A stretch of DNA of 64,000 nt, from NCBI GenBank assembly GCA_020633825.1, contig JACKCV010000001.1, positions 124,001-188,000 of the forward strand. Reading direction: 5' to 3'. The translations under genes and the position numbers were made by a program. Of the stretch, positions 8,737 to 17,536 are shown piece after piece (the first letter of the stretch is position 1; every line of letters begins with the position of its first letter). The notes below the pieces were generated by a model. It was not told the DNA's origin, searched no databases, and was given only the letters and a program-made list of their open reading frames with translations. This DNA comes from Fibrobacteria bacterium (lineage in GTDB: Bacteria > Fibrobacterota > Fibrobacteria > UBA5070).

Positions 8737-9339
8737 TCAGGGAGTCATGGTGTCGAGGATCATGCTCCAATATTGGAGTCGGTCGGAGCTTTCCGGGTGC
8801 TCCGCCAGGTTTTCCAAGGCCAAATCGGCCACTCCGTGCACCAACGCCCAGAACCCCAGGGCGATGGTCTCGGGTTTCTCGGACGATTTCCAGCCCGACG
8901 CCTGGCAACGCTTCACTTGGTCGAGGAGAAGACCAAAGGAATCGGAACCCTCGGGGCATCCCTTCAGGGAACTGAGGGTCTTGCCTTCGCCGGAAAACAG
9001 AAGGCGGTACATCCCCGATCGCATCAACGCGAAAGCGACATATCCACGTCCCATGGCTCGAAGTCCCTCCAAGGGGGATGAGGCATGGCGGTGGGCCGAG
9101 GCCAAGAGGGCGTACAGATCCTTCCAGCCGACCTCCATCAGGGCACCCAGCAAGGCGTCGCGGTCCGGGAAATGTCGGTAGGGGGCGGTTTTGGAGACTC
9201 CGCATCGCGAGGCCAGCGAACGGAGACTCAAGGAATGGGCACCGTGGTGCTCCAGGTCGACCAGAGCCAATTCCAGCAGGTGGTTGCGCAGGTCCCGGTG
9301 ATGGTATTCCCGAGGCTCGGTTTCTGGTCCGTGAGGCAT
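8737..9339 (-). CDS. TetR-family transcriptional regulator
   Basis: A 200-residue repressor with an N-terminal TetR HTH (SLRSLASRCGVSKTAPYRHF, ending in the DRDALLGAL helix) and an all-helical ligand domain. The C-terminal half resembles the WHG-type TetR C-terminal domain (ALVHGVADLALE). It diverges from the quinone reductase gene at 9438 with 98 bp between the starts, the usual arrangement for a local repressor. The 9362-9405 direct repeats lie in this gap and are candidate operators. The only in-frame ATG fitting the HTH position is at 9339. Confidence 0.88.
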   Translation of the reverse strand: MPHGPETEPREYHHRDLRNHLLELALVDLEHHGAHSLSLRSLASRCGVSKTAPYRHFPDRDALLGALMEVGWKDLYALLASAHRHASSPLEGLRAMGRGYVAFALMRSGMYRLLFSGEGKTLSSLKGCPEGSDSFGLLLDQVKRCQASGWKSSEKPETIALGFWALVHGVADLALENLAEHPESSDRLQYWSMILDTMTP

Positions 9340-9361
9340 GAGGATGGAGAAGATAGATGTG

Positions 9362-9405
9362 GGCGCCGCCAACTTTGTCGGGTAATTTATGTAGGCATCG
9401 CCAAC
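9362..9405. promoter_or_regulatory. Direct repeat, candidate TetR operator
   Basis: GGCGCCGCCAAC (9362-9373) and GGCATCGCCAAC (9394-9405) match at 10 of 12 positions with starts 32 bp apart, about three helical turns. They sit in the divergent gap between the TetR gene and the quinone reductase gene. A TAATTT stretch between them could be a -10 element. Confidence 0.4.
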
Positions 9406-9437
9406 ATTGAGCTCGTTCCCGTAGGAGGATTTCCCAA

Positions 9438-10025
9438 ATGCCCAAGCCCCACCGAATCCTGATTCTCGATGGCCATCCCGACGAAACGAGCCTGGGTCGC
9501 GCCCTGTCTCGTGCCTACCAGGAAGGGGCTCGTGCGTCCGGCGCGGAGACTCGCCATGTGGCGTTGGCGAATCTGGACTTCGATCCGATCCTGCGAGGGG
9601 GGTTCCATTCGAAGAACGCCCTGGAGCCCGATTTGGTCCAAGCCCAACAAGACATCCTATGGGCCGAACACATCGTATGGGTCCATCCCGTCTGGTGGAG
9701 CAACATCCCGGCCCTGATGAAGGGGTTCGTCGACCGGGTGTTCCTGCCGGGATACGCGTTTTCCTATTCGGGGGCGAGTCCCTTCCCACGGCAGCTCCTC
9801 AAGGGTCGGTCCTCGCGGATCATCTACACCCAGGACGCTCCGAACTGGTACTACCGGTGGTTCATCGGCCGACCCTCGGTCCGTTCCATGGCTTCGGGAG
9901 TCCTGAAATTCTGCGGCATCTCTCCGGTGCGCCTCACCGACATCGGCCCCGTGAGGCGCTCCTCGGAGGAAAAACGAGCGGAATGGCTCCGCAAAGTCGA
10001 GCGACTGGGAATGGCCCGCGCCTGA
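9438..10025 (+). CDS. NAD(P)H:quinone oxidoreductase, flavodoxin-like fold
   Basis: A 195-residue cytosolic FAD/FMN-dependent reductase of the NQO1/MdaB/KefF family (Flavodoxin_2). The visible signature includes ILDGHPDETSLGRAL at the N-terminus (phosphate-binding loop), the AEHIVWVHPVWWSNIPALMKG core and the DRVFLPGYAFSY segment that follows it. Such enzymes reduce quinones by two electrons and protect against quinone or electrophile stress. The start has a strong AGGAGGA at 9423-9429. A divergent TetR regulator suggests induction by a quinone-like or phenolic compound. Convergent with the ABC export operon that follows. Confidence 0.9.
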   Translation: MPKPHRILILDGHPDETSLGRALSRAYQEGARASGAETRHVALANLDFDPILRGGFHSKNALEPDLVQAQQDILWAEHIVWVHPVWWSNIPALMKGFVDRVFLPGYAFSYSGASPFPRQLLKGRSSRIIYTQDAPNWYYRWFIGRPSVRSMASGVLKFCGISPVRLTDIGPVRRSSEEKRAEWLRKVERLGMARA

Positions 10026-10064
10026 GACTCCCGAAGGCGAAGACCGCGCCGCGATCTCGGAAGG

Positions 10065-11219
10065 TCAAGCCGCCTTGCGCCGGAAGGCGAACACGCTCGC
10101 GCCGAACAGGACGATGCCGATCGCCAGGAGTTTGAGGTACTCCGGCAGCAGGGTCATGGGGTCGGCCGACCGGATCGCCAAGGCGCGCACCATGTAGAGA
10201 AAGTGGCGCACCGCGTTCCCTTCGGTCAGGTTCTGCATCCAGACCGGCATGCTTTCGAAAGGCAGCAGGAATCCGCTGGTGAGGATGAAGAAGATCAGGA
10301 AGAACCAGATCAGGAACAGGGCCTGCTGCTGGGTGCCGGCGATGGTGCTCACCAGGATCCCCAAGCTGATGCTGGTCATCGCGTAGAGGGCCATCCCGAT
10401 GGCCAATCCCGGAAGGTTCAGACCTCCCAAAGGGATCCGGAACCAGGTGCTGGCGATGAGGAATGCCAACCAGAAGACCACTTGGCTGAGGATCCAGTAG
10501 GGAAGCGCCTTCCCCAGGAGGATCTGGATGGGTCGGACCGGAGTCACCAGCAATTGCTCCAGGGTCCCGTTCTCCCGCTCGCGCACGATGCTGAAGGAGG
10601 TGAGAAGGGCTCCGACCATGGTGACCAGCAGGATGACCATCCCCGGAATCATGGACCAGGAGAATTCGAGCTCGGGGTTGAAGAGGATGCGATCCCGGAT
10701 TTCCAGGGGCAGGAGCGTGCGCGCATCCATCCCCTGGGAGATCAGATCCTTCTCCAGACGTTCCTGGCCCCACTGGCCGAGGATCGCCGAAGCATAGGCC
10801 GCCGAAGTGGCCGCGGTCGCCGCATCCTGCCCATCGACGAGGATCTGGACCGGGGCGGCGGCCTCAGGGGGGCCTCCATCGACCTGGTTGTGTTCGAGGG
10901 AATGCTCGAAATCCGCCGGGATGACCAGGACCAGCGACAGATCCCCTCGGGTGAGGGCATGTCGGGCGGCTTCCGGGTCGGGGAGGTTCCCGTGGTCGAT
11001 GAACCGTGCGTTGGACCGCAACCGATGCGAAACGGAAAGGCTGGAGCCGGAATGGTCGAGGTCCACGATTCCCATGGCGATCCCCCTCACGTCGCGGGTC
11101 ATGGCGTACCCCAGCACCAGGGTCTGCAGGATCGGAAGCATGAAAAGAAGCCGAAGGGAACCCGGGTCGCGCCGGATCTGGAGGAGCTCCTTGCGGAACA
11201 AGGCGAGGAAGCGGCGCAT
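10065..11219 (-). CDS. ABC-2 type permease, YbhR-like (export operon, last gene)
   Basis: A 384-residue membrane subunit of an ABC-2 exporter. It has one N-terminal transmembrane helix (RRDPGSLRLLFMLPILQTLVLGYAM), a periplasmic domain of about 150 residues, and five C-terminal helices with the ABC-2 signature around VREREN/GTLEQLLVTP. This matches the YbhR/YhhJ family. It starts one base after the stop of the second permease. In E. coli YbhG-YbhF-YbhS-YbhR and related systems, such paired permeases export drugs, and Na+/Li+ export has also been proposed. The substrate here is unknown. Confidence 0.9.
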   Translation of the reverse strand: MRRFLALFRKELLQIRRDPGSLRLLFMLPILQTLVLGYAMTRDVRGIAMGIVDLDHSGSSLSVSHRLRSNARFIDHGNLPDPEAARHALTRGDLSLVLVIPADFEHSLEHNQVDGGPPEAAAPVQILVDGQDAATAATSAAYASAILGQWGQERLEKDLISQGMDARTLLPLEIRDRILFNPELEFSWSMIPGMVILLVTMVGALLTSFSIVRERENGTLEQLLVTPVRPIQILLGKALPYWILSQVVFWLAFLIASTWFRIPLGGLNLPGLAIGMALYAMTSISLGILVSTIAGTQQQALFLIWFFLIFFILTSGFLLPFESMPVWMQNLTEGNAVRHFLYMVRALAIRSADPMTLLPEYLKLLAIGIVLFGASVFAFRRKAA

Positions 11220-11220
11220 C

Positions 11221-12321
11221 TCAATGCTCCCGGGAAAAACGCAAGGAGGCGAGGGAAAGGATCAGGAGGGCCTGGCCCGCCAGGACCGTGATCGGGATCC
11301 AAAGGTCGCGGAGCGTGCTGGCCTTCAGGACGATGCCGCGGACGATCTGCAGATACCAGGTGGCCGGCACCACGTACGACAGAATCTGCAAGGGGGCCGG
11401 CTGGCTGGAGCGGGGGAAGACGAACCCGGAAAGCATGATCGTCGGCATCATCGTGATCCCCAGGGCCAGCAGCATGGCGTGCTGCTGTTTCTCCACGATG
11501 GTGCTGATCATCAGCCCCATGGAAAGGGCGACCACCAGGTAGATCGCGGTGGTCCACGAGAGGAGTCCGAGGCTTCCCTGGGGGATCACGTCGAAGGCGA
11601 GTCTGCCCACGACCATGATCAGCACGCCCGTCCCGGAGGCGATCAGGAAATAGGGGGCGAGTTTGCCGACCACGATCTCGCTGGCCGAAAGATCCGAGAG
11701 TTGGAGGTTGGCGCGGGTCCCGGTCTCCTTCTCGCGCACGATGGCGACGCTGGTGAGCAACGTCCCGATCATGGCCAGGATGGTGGCCATCAGTCCCGGG
11801 ACGAAGAACAAGGCGCTCTTCTGGTCGGGGTTGAACAGGAAGCGGGGTCCGGTTTCGATCAACCGGACCGGGTCGATGCCGTTGCGGGCGAAATGCTGGG
11901 TGCGGATGAAGGCGGGAAGGGCCGCCCGCAGGGTGGTTGCGGTTCCGGGATCGGAGCCGTCGATCAACACCGAGAAGAGGACCGGTCCGTCTTCCCGGTT
12001 GCGCGCCATGTCGGCTTGGAGCACCACCACGGCTCGGGCGCGATGCCGCACCATCAGGGTCGCGGGGTCCCCCCCGGTCTCCACCGCGGCGACCTCGAAC
12101 TGGAGGTTGCGATCGAGGGCGGCGCAGAAGGCCCGGGTCTCGTCGTCCGCACGGGGAGCGACCACCACCACCCGTGCGTCCTCGATCTCGCTCTTGAGCG
12201 CGTAGCCGAACATGAACATCATCACCACCGGGAGGGAGAGGATGATGCCGAGGGTCTGCCCGTCCCGCAGCACATGGCGGAGTTCCTTGCGGGCGACGGT
12301 GAGGAGATGGCGTGGATTCAC
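11221..12321 (-). CDS. ABC-2 type permease, YbhS-like
   Basis: A 366-residue permease partner of the preceding entry, with the same layout: N-terminal helix (IILSLPVVMMFMFGYAL), large extracytoplasmic domain, five C-terminal helices, and the conserved VREKETGTRANLQLSDLSAS cytosolic loop. The start is a GTG at 12321 that overlaps the stop of the upstream ATPase (GTGA). The frame is open further upstream, but that part is antisense-like to no known domain and would overlap the ATPase gene. The two permeases should form the heterodimeric channel of the exporter. Confidence 0.9.
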   Translation of the reverse strand: MNPRHLLTVARKELRHVLRDGQTLGIILSLPVVMMFMFGYALKSEIEDARVVVVAPRADDETRAFCAALDRNLQFEVAAVETGGDPATLMVRHRARAVVVLQADMARNREDGPVLFSVLIDGSDPGTATTLRAALPAFIRTQHFARNGIDPVRLIETGPRFLFNPDQKSALFFVPGLMATILAMIGTLLTSVAIVREKETGTRANLQLSDLSASEIVVGKLAPYFLIASGTGVLIMVVGRLAFDVIPQGSLGLLSWTTAIYLVVALSMGLMISTIVEKQQHAMLLALGITMMPTIMLSGFVFPRSSQPAPLQILSYVVPATWYLQIVRGIVLKASTLRDLWIPITVLAGQALLILSLASLRFSREH

Positions 12322-13076
12322 GATCGACGCGCCTTTCTGGCCAGGTCGAGGAAGACCTGTTGGAGGGTTTGGGCGGCGTGACGTCGTTTGAGTTCCCCCG
12401 GCGTCCCGACATCGGCGACCCGGCCGTCGACCAGGAAACAGACGCGGTCGCAGTATTCGGCTTCGTCCATGTAGTGGGTGGTGACGAAGATGGTGGTGCC
12501 GCGGGACGCTTCGGAGCGGATGAGGTCCCAGAATTCGCGGCGGCTGAGGGGATCCACGGAGCCGGTGGGTTCGTCGAGGAACAGGATCGAAGGATGATGG
12601 GCGGTGGCGCAGGCGAGGCTGAGTCGTTGCTGCCACCCCCAGGGCAGGTCGCCGGTGCGCCGGTCGAGGAGCGGTTCGATCCCGGTGCGATGGGCCGCAT
12701 CGCGCAGTCGTTCGGCGACTTGGCGACGGGGGATGTCGTACAGCTCCGCCGAAAGCCCCAGATTCTCGCGCAAGGTGAGGTCGGGGTAGAGCGAGAACTT
12801 CTGGCTCATGTACCCGATGCGGGTGCGGATGCGCGAAGTCTCCCGGAGGATGTCGAACCCCGCAACCTCGCCTTCCCCGGAGGTCGGTTCGAGGAGTCCG
12901 CAGAGCATGCGCATGGCCGTGGTCTTGCCCGCGCCGTTGGCTCCGAGGAAGCCGTAGATCTCGCCGCGGCGGACTTCGATGTCGATTCCATCCACCGCCG
13001 TGAAGGTTCCGAATCGTCGCGTCAGGGCGCGGGTGCGGATGCTGAGGTCGGAGGAATTCGCCTCGGGAGTCTTCAT
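12318..13076 (-). CDS. ABC exporter ATPase with degenerate signature motif
   Basis: A 252-residue nucleotide-binding subunit. Walker A (GANGAGKTT), Q-loop (YMSQKFSLYPDLTLREN), Walker B (ILFLDEPTGSVDP) and the switch His (TTHYMDEAE) are present. The ABC signature, normally LSGGQ, is degraded to LPWGWQQR. Together with the next ATPase it corresponds to the two halves of E. coli YbhF, a tandem-NBD protein; here the halves are separate genes joined by ATGA. A signature defect in one NBD is common in heterodimeric exporters, where only one of the two ATP sites hydrolyses efficiently. That role is an inference. Confidence 0.92.
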   Translation of the reverse strand: MKTPEANSSDLSIRTRALTRRFGTFTAVDGIDIEVRRGEIYGFLGANGAGKTTAMRMLCGLLEPTSGEGEVAGFDILRETSRIRTRIGYMSQKFSLYPDLTLRENLGLSAELYDIPRRQVAERLRDAAHRTGIEPLLDRRTGDLPWGWQQRLSLACATAHHPSILFLDEPTGSVDPLSRREFWDLIRSEASRGTTIFVTTHYMDEAEYCDRVCFLVDGRVADVGTPGELKRRHAAQTLQQVFLDLARKARRS

Positions 13077-14023
13077 GCCGGTTCCTCCATGTGCGCCAAG
13101 GCGTGGAGAAGGACGTCCTCAACGGTGGGTTCCACGGAATGGATTTCCGAGATCTCGAGGCCGCCGGTTTCCACGGCTTGCAACACCGCTTCGGGAGAGG
13201 TTTCCCGGGGGGCGAGCGCTCGGAGGTCCCCGCCCGAGGGATAGAGATCCAGCAAGGGAGGGGGGACGCAGGCGTCCACGCGCACGGCCAAGGCCTTCGG
13301 TCCGTGGAGTCGCCAGAGCCTTCCGGGGAGCGTCGAGCCGAGGGCGGCGGGGCTTCCCTGTGCGAGGATCCGCCCTTTGTGCACCAAGGCCACGTGCTGG
13401 CATCTTTCCGCCTCGTCCATGTACGGGGTGGAGACGAGGATGGTGGTTCCGGAGTCGCGCAGGCGGCCGAGCATGTCCCAGAAATCCACGCGCGTGACGG
13501 GATCGACGCCGACGGTGGGTTCGTCCAGGAGGAGAAGCGGGGGTTTGCGCACGAGAGCGCAGCAGAGGGCGAGCTTCTGCTTCATGCCCCCCGACAGATT
13601 CCGCGCCGGCCGCTCCACGGCCGATTCCAGTCGCGAGAAGGACACGAGTTCGTCGAAGACGGATCTTGCCGCGGTTCCCCGCAACCCCACGATGTCGGAG
13701 GCGAACTGGAGGTTCTCGCGCACGGAGAGGTCCCCGTAGAGGGAGAACCTCTGGGGCATGTACCCGATGCGGGATCGAATCTCCGGTCTGCCCTTGGAGA
13801 CATCGACTCCCAGCACCTCGACCGATCCCTTCCGGGGCGGAAGCAAGGTGGCGAGGATCTGGAACAAGGTGGATTTCCCGGCGCCATCGGCGCCCACCAG
13901 GCCGTACAGGGATCCGGGAGGAACCGAGAGGGAAATTCCCCGCAACGCCTGCTCCCCTGCGTGGTCGTGGTGGAGATCCTCCACCTTCACCAGCGGGCGG
14001 TCGGCCGGCGACGGGAGGATCAT
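13073..14023 (-). CDS. ABC exporter ATPase with canonical signature
   Basis: A 316-residue nucleotide-binding subunit with Walker A (GADGAGKST), Q-loop (YMPQRFSLYGDLSVREN), canonical signature (NLSGGMKQKLALCCAL), Walker B (LLLLDEPTVGVDP) and the D-loop. At the switch-His position it reads STPYMDEAERC, so the histidine is replaced by Pro. It has a C-terminal extension of about 90 residues typical of this exporter class. Its partner has the opposite defect (switch His present, signature degenerate), so the two proteins look complementary. It is coupled to neighbours on both sides by ATGA overlaps. Confidence 0.93.
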   Translation of the reverse strand: MILPSPADRPLVKVEDLHHDHAGEQALRGISLSVPPGSLYGLVGADGAGKSTLFQILATLLPPRKGSVEVLGVDVSKGRPEIRSRIGYMPQRFSLYGDLSVRENLQFASDIVGLRGTAARSVFDELVSFSRLESAVERPARNLSGGMKQKLALCCALVRKPPLLLLDEPTVGVDPVTRVDFWDMLGRLRDSGTTILVSTPYMDEAERCQHVALVHKGRILAQGSPAALGSTLPGRLWRLHGPKALAVRVDACVPPPLLDLYPSGGDLRALAPRETSPEAVLQAVETGGLEISEIHSVEPTVEDVLLHALAHMEEPA

Positions 14024-14919
14024 TCCCAGACTTCCACGGGCAGGCCGCGCTTGAGGATCCCCTGGGGGTTGGCGGCCAGCGCGCGGCAACGGAAGACGAG
14101 TTCGTTGCGCGACGCCCGGGTCTGCACCCCCTTGGGGGTGAACTCTGCCTCGTCGGAGATCCAGGACAGGCGCGCGGTCGTCCACGATTCCCCGGTGTCG
14201 GAATCGAGGCGCAGGCGCAGGATCTGGTGCAGCTTGAGCCGGGAGAGCACGGGTTGGGCGACGAAGAATTCGGCCCAGAGGGTGTCGGTGCGTCCGATTT
14301 CCAGGACGGGCCGCCCCGGAATCGCCGCTTCGCCGGCGTTGCGGTAGCGCGCGGTGACGGTTCCCGTGGTCGGGGACGCCAGGGTGCAGCGTCGGATCTG
14401 GTCCTCGAGGGAATTCATCTGGGCGGAGAGGACCACGCCCTTGGCCTTCAAGGCGGCGATCGCCGAGCGCGACGCGGCCAACCGGGCCTTGGAGGTGGCC
14501 AGCTGGGTTTGCATCTCGTCGGAGGTCCTGCTCGGGGCCGCGCCGTCGGCCACGAGGGAGGTCGCGCGGGATGCCTCCCGTTCGACGCCCTTGTGGGCCG
14601 CCTCCAGGACGCGGTGCTCGGCCGAACGGGCCGCGATCCCCGCCTGCAGTTCGGCCTGGGCGGCCTGCAGTTCCGCCCGCTTGAGCACCAGCGGGATGGA
14701 ATCGACTTGCGCCAGGAATTGTCCGGAATCGACGGGGCTCCCCTCGCCGACCGCCACTTTCTCCCAGGTCCCCGGAGTGGAGGGGGAGATTTTCCAGAGG
14801 TCGGATTCGATGGTGGCCGAGGACAGGAATCCCGGGCCGACGTCGTCGCGGCACCCGCCGAGGAAGGCGGTGGCGGCCAGCGAGGCCAGGAGGAGCGGGC
14901 GAAGGGAATGGGTGTTCAT
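14020..14919 (-). CDS. HlyD-family periplasmic adaptor, lipoprotein
   Basis: A 299-residue membrane-fusion protein linking the ABC permeases to TolC. The N-terminus is a lipoprotein signal with lipobox LGGC (Cys at residue 23). A split biotinyl/lipoyl-like domain (GEGSPVDSGQFLAQVDSIPL and SPTTGTVTARYRNAGEAAIPG) flanks a long alpha-helical hairpin rich in Ala, Glu and Gln (residues about 75-175), and a beta-barrel domain follows. The architecture matches the YbhG/HlyD family. It overlaps the genes on both sides by ATGA. Confidence 0.92.
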   Translation of the reverse strand: MNTHSLRPLLLASLAATAFLGGCRDDVGPGFLSSATIESDLWKISPSTPGTWEKVAVGEGSPVDSGQFLAQVDSIPLVLKRAELQAAQAELQAGIAARSAEHRVLEAAHKGVEREASRATSLVADGAAPSRTSDEMQTQLATSKARLAASRSAIAALKAKGVVLSAQMNSLEDQIRRCTLASPTTGTVTARYRNAGEAAIPGRPVLEIGRTDTLWAEFFVAQPVLSRLKLHQILRLRLDSDTGESWTTARLSWISDEAEFTPKGVQTRASRNELVFRCRALAANPQGILKRGLPVEVWE

Positions 14920-16235
14920 GGCTGGCCTTCGAAGGAGAATGGACGTCCGGAAACGAATCGGGCTTGCAGGGAGATGGCGACCGATCGCAGGTGCATGGCC
15001 GAAAGCCGCGATTCCAATGAGATGCGGCCCAGGCTGGCGTCGAGGAGGTCGTCGGCGGTCGCCGCCCCGGCTCGATGTGCGGATTCGATCGCCTTCTCGG
15101 CCTTCAGGGAGGCCTCCCAGGCCACGCCCAAGGCGGCTTCCTCGGCCTCGACCCGCTTGCCCTCCGACAGGAGGACGCGGAAGCGGGAATCCCGATCGCG
15201 ATGAGCCTCGATGGATTCCGATTCCACCGCGCGCGCCTCGGCATCGAGCTTGTGCATGGTCCCGCGTCGGGAGAGTCCGTCGAAGAGGTTCCATCGGGTC
15301 TGGATTCCGGCGTATCCCCAGGAATTCCAACCCGTGGAGAATTGATCCATCCCGGGATCCCCGGTCTTCACCCCGACCGCGACCGCCACAACGGGATAGC
15401 GGGTGGATCCGACCGATTTTTCGGTTTCGCGCAGGGCCAGCACCTGTTCGCGCAGGGCGCCCTCGCGGTGGTCCTCGGGGGCGAAGTCCTCCGAAGGTTC
15501 GGGACAGATGGCCGCGACCAGGGAATCGCTGCCGGGGCCGGTCCATTCCGAGCCGGTGAGGGTGCGGAATTCGTCCTGCAGGCTGTCCAGTCGGCCGGAG
15601 GCCTGCACGGTGTCGGCCGTCGCACGCGCCTCCTCGGCGAGGGCTTGGAGAACCTGGACCTGGGTGGCGGTTCCCGAGCGGGCCTGGGCTTCCCGGGTCG
15701 TTCGCCACCGGACGCGCGCCTGGCGACGCAGGTGGGCCATGCGAAGATCCACCATCTGGGCTCTCAAGGCCACGTCGAGCAGGGCGGCTTGGAGGGCGAG
15801 TGCGGATCGTCGCTGGTCGGCACTTGAGCGCGTCGCCTCCAGGGAGTGGAGCTCGCGGCGGCGGGCGTGGACGGTCGATCCCCCCGAGAAGACCACCCAG
15901 GAGGCCTCCAATCCGGCTTCGGCGCGATCGGCGTCCCCCATGTCGCGTTCGATCTTCAGAGGGGCCATTCCCGGAACGGGAGTGGGCATTTCGAGGGAGA
16001 GGCGAGGGGTTTCGGAGGCGACCTGGTAGGAGGCGGTGGCATCCAGTCGGGGCCAGAAGCCGGAGGTGGCTTCCTGCACCGAGGCTTCCCGGGCCTCCAC
16101 CCGTCGATCCATCGCCTGGATCCCGGGGTGGGTTTCCAGCAGGGACTTCCAGCTGGCCGCAAGAGGTTGGGGGGTGCAAGGGGCGGACGGTCCCGCCAGA
16201 GCCGCCAGCAGCGGGAGAGCGAAAAGGTTGGGCAT
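14916..16235 (-). CDS. TolC-family outer membrane efflux protein
   Basis: A 439-residue outer-membrane channel. A short signal peptide (MPNLFALPLLAALAGPSAPC) is followed by two internally similar halves, each with long coiled-coil helices and a short beta-strand pair, as in TolC. The family pattern SLLETHPGIQAMDRRVEAREASV, which opens the first helix, is clear. It provides the outer-membrane exit for the ABC exporter encoded downstream. Its ATG shares one base with the TetR stop (TGATG), and its stop overlaps the adaptor start (ATGA). Confidence 0.92.
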   Translation of the reverse strand: MPNLFALPLLAALAGPSAPCTPQPLAASWKSLLETHPGIQAMDRRVEAREASVQEATSGFWPRLDATASYQVASETPRLSLEMPTPVPGMAPLKIERDMGDADRAEAGLEASWVVFSGGSTVHARRRELHSLEATRSSADQRRSALALQAALLDVALRAQMVDLRMAHLRRQARVRWRTTREAQARSGTATQVQVLQALAEEARATADTVQASGRLDSLQDEFRTLTGSEWTGPGSDSLVAAICPEPSEDFAPEDHREGALREQVLALRETEKSVGSTRYPVVAVAVGVKTGDPGMDQFSTGWNSWGYAGIQTRWNLFDGLSRRGTMHKLDAEARAVESESIEAHRDRDSRFRVLLSEGKRVEAEEAALGVAWEASLKAEKAIESAHRAGAATADDLLDASLGRISLESRLSAMHLRSVAISLQARFVSGRPFSFEGQP

Positions 16236-16888
16236 CAGGCCGTCCTGGATGAGGTGGAGAGGATCACGGTCTGGGCGATGGCGCGGCAGCGTTCCTCGAG
16301 GAAGGCATCGTCGAAACGGTCCATGATGCCCGCGGCGGGAAGGATCCGGGAGTACATGGGGCGCAGCAGGAAGGTCCCCCATACCATGGAAAACAGGTTC
16401 ATGAGGATGTGGACGGGATCCACCCGAGGAGTCGAGCCGTTCTCGACGATCTGCTGGTGGACCCCCAGGAACAGGCGTTTGGCCATCGGGGCGATGGCCT
16501 CGACCAGTGGCGCCAGATTTTGACCTCCGTCCGACAGTTCCCGCAGGAACATCCCGACGCATTCGGGATGGTTGCGAAGCACCGTCATGTAGGCGTGCAC
16601 CAGGCGGCGGATGGTCGTTTCGGCGGAACCGGGGCCGGGTTCGGGGAGCTCCACCTCCTCGATGCTCGATTTCACCAGGTCCACGATGGAGCCGAGGACG
16701 GCCTGGTACAGTCCCGCCTTGTCGCGGAAGTGGTAGTGCAGGAGGGCCTTGTTGGCACCGGCGCGATCGGCGATTTCCTGCATGCGCGCTCCACGCAGAC
16801 CGTTTTCGATGAATTCCTTCCGGGCCGCCGCCAGGATGCGGTCCCGGGTTCCATCATCGTCCTTGCCGGGTTTGGCCGGCGGATTCAA
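16235..16888 (-). CDS. TetR-family regulator of the export operon
   Basis: A 217-residue repressor and first gene of the seven-gene operon, like CecR (YbiH) at the head of the E. coli ybhGFSR operon. The HTH is MQEIADRAGANKALLHYHFRDKAGLY (the second helix NKALLHYHF is the recognition helix) and the rest is helical ligand domain. The promoter region directly upstream contains the palindrome at 16916-16948, so autoregulation with induction by a transported compound is likely. The inducer is unknown. Confidence 0.92.
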   Translation of the reverse strand: MNPPAKPGKDDDGTRDRILAAARKEFIENGLRGARMQEIADRAGANKALLHYHFRDKAGLYQAVLGSIVDLVKSSIEEVELPEPGPGSAETTIRRLVHAYMTVLRNHPECVGMFLRELSDGGQNLAPLVEAIAPMAKRLFLGVHQQIVENGSTPRVDPVHILMNLFSMVWGTFLLRPMYSRILPAAGIMDRFDDAFLEERCRAIAQTVILSTSSRTA

Positions 16889-16915
16889 GGACGCCCCCGA
16901 AGGGATGCAGTGTGC

Positions 16916-16948
16916 GATTGACCAAACGGATTAACCATATGGTCAATC
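16916..16948. promoter_or_regulatory. Palindromic operator upstream of the export operon
   Basis: A 16-bp near-palindrome TTAACCATATGGTCAA (16931-16946, centre CCATATGG) lies 43 bp upstream of the TetR start. A further half site, GATTGACCA (16916-16924), is an exact inverted match to TGGTCAATC at 16940-16948, giving 9-bp arms 15 bp apart. The size and position fit a TetR dimer site with a possible second bound dimer. Confidence 0.7.
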
Positions 16949-17167
16949 TATAGCCGATCCTCCCCACGGCGCAAGAGCCCCGCGAAAATTTTTCGAAATC
17001 TTCGGGAGTCCCTCCTCTCCTCGCTGGGAATCGAATTTCGTGGCGGCCATCCTTGCGAAAGAGCCGAAAGGGGACGGAGGCCGGCATCACCGTGGATTCC
17101 GGACGCTCGGTGGTTCTGCTCCCCGTACTTCGGAGGGCACCGCGGCCTTGGGGGCCAGGGCTCTGAC

Positions 17168-17536
17168 TCAGGCGAGCTGGCGATCGCCCCGCGTGGCGGG
17201 ACTGGACACGACCAGGAACCAGGTGTCGTCCGGACCTGGATTGGAAACCTTGTGGGGGGATCGAGGCGGGATTTCCAGGGATTGGCGATCTCCCAGATGG
17301 TGGTGGGTGCCGTCCAATTCGATGTCCAATCGACCGGAAAGCACGAAGAACACCTGCCGTGCCCGTTCATGGAAGTGCCGCACCTCCGCGCTGGAGGGGG
17401 GCATGCGCTCTTCGATCACCGACAAATCGGGCTCGGAGAGATGTCTCCATCCATCGCAGCCATCGCCCCAGACGTAATGCTCGGCGGATTCCCGGTCGAC
17501 GACGGAAGGTCCCGACCGTGCCGGGTGGCTGGTCAC
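17168..17536 (-). CDS. Single-domain cupin protein
   Basis: A 122-residue small beta-barrel protein of the cupin superfamily. The two cupin motifs are recognisable: EVRHFHERARQVFFVLSGRLDIELDG (motif 1 with the H-x-H-type metal ligands partly kept) and the later IPPRSPHKVSNPG (motif 2). The GTG start at 17536 overlaps the stop of the DinB gene (GTGA). Such small cupins bind a metal and act as dioxygenases, isomerases or sensors, and the substrate is not evident. The pair with a DinB-fold protein suggests a shared small-molecule or thiol function, which is inference only. Confidence 0.8.
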   Translation of the reverse strand: MTSHPARSGPSVVDRESAEHYVWGDGCDGWRHLSEPDLSVIEERMPPSSAEVRHFHERARQVFFVLSGRLDIELDGTHHHLGDRQSLEIPPRSPHKVSNPGPDDTWFLVVSSPATRGDRQLA

